Source: Treponema sp.
GTDB lineage: Bacteria; Spirochaetota; Spirochaetia; Treponematales; Treponemataceae
Length of the DNA stretch: 64,000 nt
Assembly: GCA_012520945.1 (NCBI GenBank)
Contig: JAAYNH010000100.1
Coordinates: 1-64,000 of the forward strand
Reading direction: 5' to 3'
Below, one piece after another: positions 9,740 through 16,968 of the stretch. Under the pieces are notes generated by a model. It made no database searches. It saw only the letters and a program-made list of their open reading frames with translations, and was not told the origin of the DNA. The translations under genes were made by a program, and so were the position numbers. Numbering within the stretch: the first letter of the stretch is position 1; each line of letters opens with the position of its first letter.

Positions 9740-9880
9740 TTACTGAGAAAATTTCAATTTTCGAAAGTAACTTTTTACTGCACTTTCGCAATGAAATGAG
9801 AAAGTGCAATATATTAGCAAGTTTGTTTTATACAAACTTGACAATGAGTAGAGAGGCGCTATTTTAGCCGAGCTACTCAT
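9740..9880 (-). CDS. Possible 46-residue small protein inside repeat copy 2
   Basis: This is the same frame as in copy 1, starting at ATG 9880, 12 bases after the ftsH stop codon. Unlike copy 1 it has no ribosome binding site in front, so translation would depend on coupling to ftsH. It is very similar to its neighbour (Val for Ile at residue 35). Coding status is uncertain. Confidence 0.25.
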   Translation of the reverse strand: MSSSAKIAPLYSLSSLYKTNLLIYCTFSFHCESAVKSYFRKLKFSQ

Positions 9881-9892
9881 CTAAAAAATGTT

Positions 9893-11731
9893 TTATACAA
9901 CCTCAACAGTTTCAGAAACAGGAACAATTTTTAGCAATTCTCTAATTTCTTCATCGTCCATCGTTTCTTTTTCCAACAATTCTTTTGCTAAACTTTTTAA
10001 TTGTTCAATATTTTTTCTTAAAATTTCTTCTGCTTTACTTTGAGCAAATTTAATAATTTTTTTTATTTCAAAGTCTATTTCTTCTGCAGTTTTTTCTGAA
10101 TAATCTTTGTATCGTGCTATTTCTTTACCCATAAAAATAGGTTCATCATCTTGCCCAAAACTTACAGGACCTAGATCCGACATACCCCATTGACAAACCA
10201 TATTACGTGCTATTTCTGTTGCACGTTGAATATCATTTTGTGTTCCCGTTGTTGTATCATTATAAATGACTTTTTCGGCAGCATAACCACCATGCAAAAT
10301 TATAAGCTGATCCTTTAAATATTCCTTTGTATGACTATAAGAATCTTCCTTTGGTAAACCAATTGTTACTCCCAATGCACGCCCTCGCGGAATTACAGAA
10401 ACTTTATGCAAAGGCGAAACATTTTTAAGATGATAATACATAAGAGTATGTCCTGCTTCATGAACAGCAGTCATCTCGCGTTCTTTTTCAGGTAAGACCA
10501 TCGACTCCCGTGCAACGCCCATAAGAATTTTATCACGTGCAAACTCAAATTCTTCATCACCAACTATATTTTTATCTTTTCTTGCCGCAAAAAGAGCAGC
10601 TTCATTAATTAGGCTTGATAAATCTGCACCACTCATGCCTGGTGTTGCACGTGCAAATTTTTCTAAATCAACTTTTTCATCCATTTTAATTTTTTTTGCA
10701 TGAACTTTTAAAATTTCCGTACGTTCTTTTACATCAGGCATTACAACATGAACTTGTCTGTCAAAACGACCGGGTCGTAAAAGTGCTTTATCTAAAACAT
10801 CAGGACGGTTTGTAGCCGCTAAAATTATAATTCCGCTAGTAGATTCAAAACCGTCCATTTCAACAAGTAGTTGATTTAATGTTTGTTCACGCTCATCATG
10901 ACCACCTCCAAGACCGGAACCACGACTTCGACCAATTGCGTCTATTTCATCAATGAAGACAATTGCAGGAGCTGCTGTGCGAGCTTGCGAAAATAAATCA
11001 CGAACACGACTTGCTCCTACACCAACAAACATTTCCATAAAATCACTACCGGACATATGAAAAAAAGGAACATCCGCTTCACCGGCTACCGCACGTGCAA
11101 GTAAAGTCTTACCTGTTCCTGGATTTCCAACAAGTAAAACCCCTTTTGGAATTTTTGCACCAAGATCTAAATATTTATTTTTGTTTTTTAAAAAATCAAC
11201 AATTTCTTCTAACTCTCGTTTCGCTTCAACTTGACCGGCAACATCATTAAAAGAAATATTTTTTGAATTTTTATCATACAACTTTGCTCTACTTCTTCCA
11301 AATTGCATTCCACGTTCATTAGTTACAGAATTTTGACGCATAAGCATAAAAAAAACAAAAACCATCATTATCATTGGAAGTAAATTTATAATTACAGATA
11401 AAAAACCGTCTTTAGTTGTTTTTCCAAAAATTGCAACTTTTTTTTCACGAAGAAGTTTCATTAATTCTGCGTCAGCATAAGGAATATCTAATGTAACCGG
11501 AGTAATAACACCGCCGTTTGCAATGATTTTTGCATTTATAATTTTTTCATCTATGATGACAATTTCTTTAACATTATCATTTTCAAGAAAAGTCAAAAAA
11601 TCCGAATAACTAATTGTTGCAACAGTATTTTTATTAGTTATAAACATACTAAATAACAATGCAACAAACATTACAATAAAAAAAATAAATGCAAAAGAAG
11701 GCTTTTTTCTTTTTAAAATATTATTATCCAT
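9893..11731 (-). CDS. ftsH: ATP-dependent zinc metalloprotease FtsH
   Basis: A 612-residue membrane protease that degrades damaged membrane proteins and short-lived regulators. Two membrane segments (about residues 11-31 and 111-131) flank the periplasmic domain. The AAA module has Walker A GNPGTGKT (202-209), Walker B IVFIDEID and the arginine-finger region RPGRFDRQ. The zinc site is HEAGH (424-428), with a downstream acidic ligand expected in the M41 domain. It starts 9 bases after tilS, a pairing seen in many bacteria, so the two are probably co-transcribed. The 154-bp hairpin duplication follows directly and may separate its expression from the TPR gene. Confidence 0.97.
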   Translation of the reverse strand: MDNNILKRKKPSFAFIFFIVMFVALLFSMFITNKNTVATISYSDFLTFLENDNVKEIVIIDEKIINAKIIANGGVITPVTLDIPYADAELMKLLREKKVAIFGKTTKDGFLSVIINLLPMIMMVFVFFMLMRQNSVTNERGMQFGRSRAKLYDKNSKNISFNDVAGQVEAKRELEEIVDFLKNKNKYLDLGAKIPKGVLLVGNPGTGKTLLARAVAGEADVPFFHMSGSDFMEMFVGVGASRVRDLFSQARTAAPAIVFIDEIDAIGRSRGSGLGGGHDEREQTLNQLLVEMDGFESTSGIIILAATNRPDVLDKALLRPGRFDRQVHVVMPDVKERTEILKVHAKKIKMDEKVDLEKFARATPGMSGADLSSLINEAALFAARKDKNIVGDEEFEFARDKILMGVARESMVLPEKEREMTAVHEAGHTLMYYHLKNVSPLHKVSVIPRGRALGVTIGLPKEDSYSHTKEYLKDQLIILHGGYAAEKVIYNDTTTGTQNDIQRATEIARNMVCQWGMSDLGPVSFGQDDEPIFMGKEIARYKDYSEKTAEEIDFEIKKIIKFAQSKAEEILRKNIEQLKSLAKELLEKETMDDEEIRELLKIVPVSETVEVV

Positions 11732-11740
11732 AAATAAAAA

Positions 11741-12799
11741 TTATTCCCTTTCATTTTTTTCATAATTAGAAAAAATTTCAAAACCATTATCTTTTTCTAT
11801 TATAGCAAAAAAACTTTTATTAGTCATAATTTTCAATCTTTTTTTAATAAAAACTTTTTCTTTTTTACAATCAAAAATAAATCCTGAAGTTTTGCAAAAC
11901 TTAAAATCAACTGCAAATTTTTCTAAAAAATTTGTTGAAATTCTTTCAGTGCAATTTAATTTTCTCAATGCATTTTTTAAAGCACGAACTTTAATATTCA
12001 AAGGATATTTTATAAATTCTTCTTTATTACAAAAAAGAAAAACTTGATTATCTTTATCTATTTTTTTTTGCCAAATAATTTTTTTTGATAAATTTTTAAG
12101 CAAGTTACCATCTTGTGCAATTTTTTTTGCACCTGTAACAACAGCCTTTTCCCAACCAAAAAAATTTTCATTTAAAAATGGAATTAGTTTATTTCGAATT
12201 TTATTTCGTAAATAGTTATTATTTTGATTTGTTAAGTCTTCATGAAAAGGTATTAAAAAAATTTTTGCATATTCTTCAATTTTTTGACGGTCAACATTTA
12301 ATAAAGGACGAAAAAAAATATCTCTTTGTTTTTTTATACCGGTAAAACTTTCAGAGTCTGAGCCCTGTAAAAATCTTTGTAAAAGAGTTTCTACCTGATC
12401 TGAAAAGGTATGTGCCGTCAAAACAATATCTGCATTACATTCTTTTGCCGCTTGTTCAAAACACTTATATCTTAAAAATCGTGCAGATTCTTCCTCCCCA
12501 CGATTTCTTTCCAATGCAGTTTTTTTAATCATTCCAACAGGAATTTCTTTTTTTATGTAAGGAATATTTAAACTATCGCAAAACTCTTTTATAATTTGAA
12601 AATCTTTTAAGGTTTCCTCAGTACTACGAATATTATGATTTACTGTAACGACAAAAATATTCAATTTAAATTTAATTTTTTGACTAACAACAAGATGAAG
12701 TAAAACCATAGAATCAATACCGCCGGAAACACAGACAAGAATGTTTTTTTCATAAAACCGCGATAATTCTTTTTGAATGCTCTTTAGAATAATTTCCAT
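11741..12799 (-). CDS. tilS: tRNA(Ile)-lysidine synthase
   Basis: A 352-residue protein. The PP-loop SGGIDS lies at residues 24-30 and binds ATP; HTFSDQVET and the substrate-recognition region (QGSDSESFTGI) follow. TilS converts C34 of the CAU-anticodon tRNA-Ile to lysidine so that it reads AUA, a codon used heavily in AT-rich genomes such as this one. The C-terminal region is shorter and more basic than in E. coli TilS but lies within the family range. It is transcribed with ftsH. Confidence 0.93.
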   Translation of the reverse strand: MEIILKSIQKELSRFYEKNILVCVSGGIDSMVLLHLVVSQKIKFKLNIFVVTVNHNIRSTEETLKDFQIIKEFCDSLNIPYIKKEIPVGMIKKTALERNRGEEESARFLRYKCFEQAAKECNADIVLTAHTFSDQVETLLQRFLQGSDSESFTGIKKQRDIFFRPLLNVDRQKIEEYAKIFLIPFHEDLTNQNNNYLRNKIRNKLIPFLNENFFGWEKAVVTGAKKIAQDGNLLKNLSKKIIWQKKIDKDNQVFLFCNKEEFIKYPLNIKVRALKNALRKLNCTERISTNFLEKFAVDFKFCKTSGFIFDCKKEKVFIKKRLKIMTNKSFFAIIEKDNGFEIFSNYEKNERE

Positions 12800-12821
12800 A
12801 AAACTACATAATGTATTTTAA

Positions 12822-12878
12822 AAAAATAAAACCACAGATTAACACCGTAAACCTTTGTTCACTTGTGCAACTGTGGTT
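12822..12878 (-). terminator. Terminator after rplY
   Basis: Read on the minus strand, stem arms AACCACAG (12878-12871) and CTGTGGTT (12837-12830) are followed by TTATTTTTTT. The 33-base loop can form a smaller inner helix. It separates rplY from tilS. Confidence 0.75.
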
Positions 12879-12899
12879 ATTATTTAGGCTTATGTAAAA

Positions 12900-13454
12900 C
12901 TATACTCTCATGTCAATAACTTGTGCTACAATTACATCTTTATCACTGAGAACTTTAACGCTCTTATCAAAAGGAAGATCTGCAATTGTAACTGTTTTAC
13001 CAAGACCCAATTTATTAACATCTGCAACGATACGAACAGGAAGATCTTTTGGCATACATTCAATATCTACAGTTGAAACACCTTTTTGAAAAACACCACC
13101 TTCACGGACACCAACAGGGTTACCGCTAACAATAATTTTCATAGTTGCTTTCAAAGGTTTATCTTCATCAATTATTTGAAAATCAACATGTAAGTTTCTG
13201 TCTTGAATAATATTATATTCAGTGTCCTTAATAAATGCTTTTTTTACTGAACCGGCAACATCTAAGTTGATAAGCGTTGTCGGAGTAGCTTGATTCCAAA
13301 CTTTAATGAATTCAGATTCATCAATATCAAGCATTACGGCTTCACCTTTCGAATTATACATAACTGCAGGCAAACGACCACTTTCACGAAGTCTTTTTGC
13401 AAAACGTTTTCCTGCTTCAGTGCGTGTATTAGCCTTAATAACTAATTGATCCAT
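12900..13454 (-). CDS. rplY: Ribosomal protein bL25, long (Ctc/TL5) form
   Basis: A 184-residue protein with an N-terminal 5S-rRNA-binding L25 domain (K-A-N-T-R-T-E-A-G-K at the start) and the C-terminal Ctc/TL5 beta domain. The length fits the two-domain form rather than the short E. coli L25. AAAGGAG precedes the ATG. The leader between tRNA-Gln and the start codon contains two interlocked 6-bp complementary pairs directly before the ribosome binding site (see findings), which may control translation. spoVG, tRNA-Gln and rplY lie in line on the same strand with no terminator visible between them, so a joint transcript is possible. Confidence 0.95.
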   Translation of the reverse strand: MDQLVIKANTRTEAGKRFAKRLRESGRLPAVMYNSKGEAVMLDIDESEFIKVWNQATPTTLINLDVAGSVKKAFIKDTEYNIIQDRNLHVDFQIIDEDKPLKATMKIIVSGNPVGVREGGVFQKGVSTVDIECMPKDLPVRIVADVNKLGLGKTVTIADLPFDKSVKVLSDKDVIVAQVIDMRV

Positions 13455-13470
13455 TTGAGGAACTCCTTTC

Positions 13471-13512
13471 CATGACTATATAAACTGGGAAGCTGTCATG
13501 TTTTTTGCTTCC
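13471..13512 (-). promoter_or_regulatory. Possible pseudoknot in the rplY leader
   Basis: Minus-strand order is GGAAGC (13512-13507), CATGAC (13500-13495), GCTTCC (13493-13488), GTCATG (13476-13471), then the ribosome binding site. The first pairs with the third and the second with the fourth, giving an H-type pseudoknot or two mutually exclusive hairpins. Short 6-bp arms can arise by chance. Confidence 0.4.
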
Positions 13513-13523
13513 GATTTTAAATA

Positions 13524-13596
13524 CTGAGCCGGCAGGATTCGAACCTGCGGAATGCTGGTACCAAAAACCAGTGTCTTACCACTTGACGACGGCTCA
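13524..13596 (-). tRNA. tRNA-Gln (anticodon TTG)
   Basis: A full cloverleaf on the minus strand. Acceptor TGAGCCG (13596-13590) pairs with CGGCTCA, with G discriminator at 13524. The anticodon stem CTGGT/ACCAG encloses TTTTGGT, with TTG at 13564-13562. The T loop is GGTTCGAATCC. CCA is not encoded. It lies between spoVG and rplY. Confidence 0.97.
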
Positions 13597-13622
13597 AAAT
13601 ATTTTCAAATCAAGATATGACT

Positions 13623-13904
13623 CTATTCGTCATCTGCAGAAGGTTCTTCTACATTACCGGCGGCATATTCTGCAAGAATTTTTTCTTGCAAATCCGCTCG
13701 GAATTCAGGACTAATCGGATGAGCAACGTCCTTATATTCTCCCGCAGTTGTTCTGCGAGAAGGCATTGCAATGAACAATCCTGATTTGCCTTCAATAATC
13801 TTGACATTGTGTACTACAAAACAATTATCAAAAGTAACGGTTACATAAGCCTTTAGCTTACCCTCAGCGGCAACTTTGCGAATGCGAATTTCTGAAATCT
13901 GCAT
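13623..13904 (-). CDS. spoVG: SpoVG-family RNA/DNA-binding regulator
   Basis: A 93-residue protein with the family's core [10 protein letters not shown], the hinge [11 protein letters not shown] and the conserved [10 protein letters not shown] motif with K-D-V-A-H-P-I after it. Despite its sporulation name, SpoVG is a nucleic-acid-binding regulator in spirochaetes and many non-spore-formers. I chose the ATG at 13904 because GGAGG lies within the preceding codons (13914-13918); an in-frame ATG at 13919 is part of that ribosome binding site. The acidic C-terminal tail is typical. Confidence 0.95.
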   Translation of the reverse strand: MQISEIRIRKVAAEGKLKAYVTVTFDNCFVVHNVKIIEGKSGLFIAMPSRRTTAGEYKDVAHPISPEFRADLQEKILAEYAAGNVEEPSADDE

Positions 13905-13944
13905 AGCATTATCCTCCATTATTTATTAAACAAACAACGCAAAA

Positions 13945-14832
13945 CTAGGAGGAAGGAAGTATAAAACATCTCTTCCACTTCTTTTCAAGCAAATTTCCGG
14001 CTTTTTTTGCTTCCTCAATGGAATTAAAAATACCATAAACAGAAGAACCGCTTCCTGACATTTGAGCATAAGCAGCACCCAAACTTTTCAATTCTTCTAT
14101 TGCTTGACCGATGATAGGATATTTAACTCTTAATATATCTGTAAAAGAATTTTTAAAATGCCAATCATCGACTGACATTTTATACATTTTTTCCAAATTA
14201 TGCAAGAGTGGAAAACCACTATCATTTATTAAATCCTGATTTTCATCAACAAGAGCATATGCCTCTTTTGTTGCAATATGAACTTCAGGACAAATTAGTA
14301 CATAATTAAAACTACGACTTTCATTTATCCGCTGAATATTTTCGCCCCTACCCGTAACTATACAGCATAAATTGTAATCATATGAAGATACTTTAGTACC
14401 GCCTGCAACAAAAAAAGGAACATCACTGCCTATCTTTTGTGCAATTTGTTTACACGTAGCATAACTTAATTGTGCATCAAACATCGTATTTAATACACGC
14501 AAAAAAGCAGCTGCATTTGATGAACCGCCACCCAAACCGGCACCTAATGGTATATGCTTATGTAAAACAACTCTTACACCATGATTGATACCTGTTATTT
14601 TTGAAAACTCTTCATAAGTTTTAGTAATTGTATTTTCAAGCGGAAGTTCCACCTGACGACAATCAACAATGCATTTTTTTTCATTTTCAAGAAAAAAAAC
14701 TTCCAGTTCATCACCAAAAGGTATAAGTTGAAAAATGCTTTCAATGTCGTGGTATTTATCACTACGCTTTGACAAAACTTTCAACGAAAGATTAATTTTA
14801 GCAGGTGAAAATACCCTTACATAATCCAACAT
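13945..14832 (-). CDS. ispE: 4-diphosphocytidyl-2-C-methyl-D-erythritol kinase
   Basis: A 295-residue GHMP-family kinase that phosphorylates CDP-methylerythritol in the MEP route to isoprenoids. S-P-A-K-I-N-L begins the substrate site, GLGGGSSNAAA is the ATP loop, and M-S-G-S-G-S-S-V-Y-G-I-F is the C-terminal motif. There is no ribosome binding site before the ATG. A near-consensus promoter ends only about ten bases upstream, so the message is probably leaderless. It lies upstream of spoVG with a 40-base gap. Presence of ispE implies that the organism makes isoprenoids by the MEP pathway. Confidence 0.95.
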   Translation of the reverse strand: MLDYVRVFSPAKINLSLKVLSKRSDKYHDIESIFQLIPFGDELEVFFLENEKKCIVDCRQVELPLENTITKTYEEFSKITGINHGVRVVLHKHIPLGAGLGGGSSNAAAFLRVLNTMFDAQLSYATCKQIAQKIGSDVPFFVAGGTKVSSYDYNLCCIVTGRGENIQRINESRSFNYVLICPEVHIATKEAYALVDENQDLINDSGFPLLHNLEKMYKMSVDDWHFKNSFTDILRVKYPIIGQAIEELKSLGAAYAQMSGSGSSVYGIFNSIEEAKKAGNLLEKKWKRCFILPSS

Positions 14833-14841
14833 ATAAGATTT

Positions 14842-14870
14842 ATAATACTAAAAACTAAATATTATGTCAA
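14842..14870 (-). promoter_or_regulatory. Promoter of ispE
   Basis: Minus strand: TTGACA (14870-14865), 17-bp spacer, TATTAT (14847-14842). A start about 7 bases beyond the -10 falls near 14835, three bases before the ispE ATG. Confidence 0.75.
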
Positions 14871-15033
14871 CTACAACACCATTAATATATTTATCAATAT
14901 ATTTAATACAATAATATAAATGATAAGATTAATTACAATAAAAAAAATTATTTAAACAAAATTATTTAAAGATATTAAATTAAAAATTTGTAAAAAAAAT
15001 ATGAAAAAAATGTAATTTTTATGCATTTGCTAG

Positions 15034-15063
15034 TTGACATAAAGGCTAACTTCAATTTATGTT
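15034..15063 (+). promoter_or_regulatory. Promoter of the acidic-protein gene
   Basis: Perfect TTGACA at 15034-15039 and TATGTT at 15058-15063 with an 18-bp spacer. The 160 bases upstream are almost pure A/T with A- and T-tracts, which could act as an UP element. No gene is seen between here and the ispE promoter. Confidence 0.65.
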
Positions 15064-15097
15064 TAAAGCAACAACAACTTAATAAGGATGTGTTTTT

Positions 15098-15334
15098 ATG
15101 CTAACTGAAACAGAATTGTTAGATGAATCTAGTATGACCGGCTACGGCTTTGATTACGATGATGATTATGATGACGATTTTGAAGATGATGACTCATTGG
15201 ATGATTTTGAAGATGATGAATTTTTAGATGACGACTTTGAGGACGATTTGGACGATTACGATGACGACTCTGACGATGACTTCGATTATGAAGAAGACGA
15301 TGAAGACGACGAATTCGATGATATCTTTGGCTAA
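15098..15334 (+). CDS. Ultra-acidic 78-residue orphan protein
   Basis: The protein has 35 Asp and 11 Glu among 78 residues and no Lys, Arg or His at all, giving a net charge near -46. Short D/E blocks are broken every three to six residues by Phe, Tyr or Leu. After a more ordinary first 17 residues the rest should be disordered or folded only on binding a cation or basic partner. Expression looks deliberate: near-consensus promoter, AAGGA at 15084-15088, an ATG at a suitable distance and a strong terminator. Possible roles are a DNA/RNA mimic, a chaperone of basic proteins such as ribosomal proteins, or calcium binding. I do not recognise a family and give no function. Confidence 0.75.
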   Translation: MLTETELLDESSMTGYGFDYDDDYDDDFEDDDSLDDFEDDEFLDDDFEDDLDDYDDDSDDDFDYEEDDEDDEFDDIFG

Positions 15335-15340
15335 AAAAAG

Positions 15341-15380
15341 AAAAAGTTGCCTTTTTCATAAAAGGAATCGGCAACTTTTT
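15341..15380. terminator. Bidirectional terminator between the acidic gene and rsfS
   Basis: Perfect 11-bp stem AAAAAGTTGCC (15341-15351) and GGCAACTTTTT (15370-15380). The A-tract and T-tract make it work as a terminator in both directions. It lies between two converging genes. Confidence 0.9.
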
Positions 15381-15394
15381 AAACAAATTCTTTA

Positions 15395-15739
15395 TTATTT
15401 AATCTTTTCACCACCGTGCCAAAGTTTTTCTAAGTCATAAAATGCACGTGCTTCACTTGACATTAAATGTACAACTACGGGACCTATATCTATTAAATTC
15501 CAATCATCTCCACTAGGTACCTTTCTGTTAACAATATGAATCTCCATATCATTTGCTTTCACATAATCTTTAATATGTTTATATATGCCCTTCCAATGAG
15601 CTCGTGAATTTATAGTAACAATAACAAAAAAATCTGTCCAACTTGAAAGCCCGGAAACATCAATTACAGTAACATCATCTCCTTTATAATCTTCAGCAAT
15701 TGTTGCAATATCTAATGCTTTTTCTTTCATTGTTTTCAT
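15395..15739 (-). CDS. rsfS: Ribosomal silencing factor RsfS (Iojap family)
   Basis: A 114-residue protein matching the family throughout: D-V-S-G-L-S-S-W-T-D-F-F-V-I near the start, then W-N-L-I-D-I-G-P-V-V-V-H-L and a final Y-D-L-E-K-L-W. RsfS binds uL14 on the large subunit and blocks joining when nutrients are short. Its start overlaps the end of the LCP-like gene by four bases, and it ends the nadD-yqeK / LCP / rsfS set, an arrangement close to the nadD-yqeK-rsfS cluster common in bacteria. Confidence 0.95.
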   Translation of the reverse strand: MKTMKEKALDIATIAEDYKGDDVTVIDVSGLSSWTDFFVIVTINSRAHWKGIYKHIKDYVKANDMEIHIVNRKVPSGDDWNLIDIGPVVVHLMSSEARAFYDLEKLWHGGEKIK

Positions 15740-16968
15740 CTAACATACCTTCCATCAAAATCTTTTCCTAAAATTATTGTAAAATCTACCAATGAAGCAG
15801 ATTCAAACCCTTCTTCATCAGTTTTTATCTCTTCCGTTTTTATATTATCACAAGTAATGAACGCACCTAAACTCTTTGCTATATCCGGATTTCCAATATG
15901 GTCAATAATTACGGTTTTTTCATAATCTTGAGTTTCTGCATTTTTCATACTCAAAACATCATATCCAACATTTTGCAAAAGGGCTGCTGTATTTCGTGCC
16001 AATCCTTGTACAAAAGTACCATTTTGAATTTCCAAAACATAAGTACGTTCATAAACGGCATCTGTGGAAACGACCAAAGCACTCATAGTTTGCTTACATA
16101 TATCTTTGATAAGCTGACCGTCATAAAATGGAAACAATAATGTTTTTCCATCGACATTACGTAACGAACCAGTAATTGTTTGTGGAACCAAGCGCTCCGC
16201 ATCTATAGTTGCTAGCTCTTTTAGCAATCTATAAAGTCCGTTTTTATTTAAACTTGTTTGAAAATTTTCAGCATAATGCGAAAAAACTTTTTTATTAAAA
16301 ACTTCAGAGGATTTTTTATTCAAGCTCATCAAAAATGCAAGAATTGCCATTTGTCGTCTTTCTTGTAACTCAGAATCGGTTTCTTCAAGAATATTATATT
16401 CTAAAAATGTACAAATTTTATCGCCATCTAAATTTACAGCTCCTGAGGGTAAAAGATAATGCACACCATCAACACTAGTATCTACCGGTGACGATATAAA
16501 TACGCGAAGACCGCCGAGCAAATCCGTCAAAACTGAAAACTGTTCAAGGTTCATAACTAAATAAAAAGGAATTGTTGTTCCTAACATCTTTTCAATTTCG
16601 TTTTTATATGAGTCTATGCCATTATCCAAATATACAGCATCAATTCTATCGGTACGTCCCGATTGTCCAAGACTTGAGTATATGGAACCTGTGTTTCCGG
16701 GAATGTCAAACATAGCAACACGACGCGACTCAGGATAATACATCAAAACGCCTGTAAAAAGTACCGACTTAGGAACATTTTTTTCTTCACCAAAATTTTC
16801 AGCACTTTCAAGAACAATAAGCGTTTTTAAAATTTGATCTTTATTTAACGCTTCTTCAATTGGGTCAATTTGCATAAAAACAACCAAAAAGACAGAAGTT
16901 ACAATCAAAATAACTAAAATGATTAATAAAAAAATCAAATTTATATTTGTTGAAAGTCTATTTGTCAT
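15736..16968 (-). CDS. LytR-CpsA-Psr (LCP)-like membrane protein with LytR_C domain, catalytic motifs altered
   Basis: A 410-residue protein with one N-terminal membrane helix (about residues 9-31). An LCP-like domain (about 60-240) follows: R-T-D-R-I-D-A-V-Y, F-S-V-L-T-D-L-L-G-G-L-R-V and a closing E-R-R-Q-M-A-I-L. A LytR_C domain lies at about 305-405 (E-I-Q-N-G-T). LCP enzymes normally transfer polymers to peptidoglycan using conserved Arg and Asp residues. Here the usual I-P-R-D reads I-P-G-N and the V-R-x-R segment reads L-E-Y-N, so the phosphotransferase activity is doubtful. It may have been kept for binding rather than catalysis. The ribosome binding site AAGGA fits the chosen ATG. 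Confidence 0.75.
   Translation of the reverse strand: MTNRLSTNINLIFLLIILVILIVTSVFLVVFMQIDPIEEALNKDQILKTLIVLESAENFGEEKNVPKSVLFTGVLMYYPESRRVAMFDIPGNTGSIYSSLGQSGRTDRIDAVYLDNGIDSYKNEIEKMLGTTIPFYLVMNLEQFSVLTDLLGGLRVFISSPVDTSVDGVHYLLPSGAVNLDGDKICTFLEYNILEETDSELQERRQMAILAFLMSLNKKSSEVFNKKVFSHYAENFQTSLNKNGLYRLLKELATIDAERLVPQTITGSLRNVDGKTLLFPFYDGQLIKDICKQTMSALVVSTDAVYERTYVLEIQNGTFVQGLARNTAALLQNVGYDVLSMKNAETQDYEKTVIIDHIGNPDIAKSLGAFITCDNIKTEEIKTDEEGFESASLVDFTIILGKDFDGRYVR

Larger units (their letters stand above)
9568..9880. repeat. Two tandem copies of a 154-bp multi-hairpin element
   Basis: Copy 1 is 9568-9721 and copy 2 is 9727-9880 (period 159), differing at only three positions (9608/9767, 9619/9778, 9650/9809). 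Each copy holds four successive inverted repeats; in copy 1 these are 9575-9585 with 9607-9617, 9620-9628 with 9641-9649, 9659-9667 with 9673-9681, and 9685-9692 with 9714-9721. The element fills almost the whole gap between ftsH and the TPR gene, and no other gene lies there. Read on the minus strand, each copy also contains a 46-codon open frame (listed separately). It could be a REP-like repeat, an RNA structure that sets expression of the downstream gene, or a duplicated small gene. Confidence 0.85.

Noticed and set aside
9568-9880. Two-unit repeat considered as CRISPR
   Set aside because: Units are 154 bp with no unique spacers or cas genes; there are only two copies.
13505-13714. Plus-strand open frame over tRNA-Gln and the end of spoVG
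   Set aside because: It is opposite two well-supported genes and reads through the tRNA.
15129-15386. Arg/His-rich minus-strand frame opposite the acidic gene
   Set aside because: It is only the mirror of Asp codons (GAT/GAC read as ATC/GTC-shifted His/Arg), and no promoter or ribosome binding site is present on that strand.
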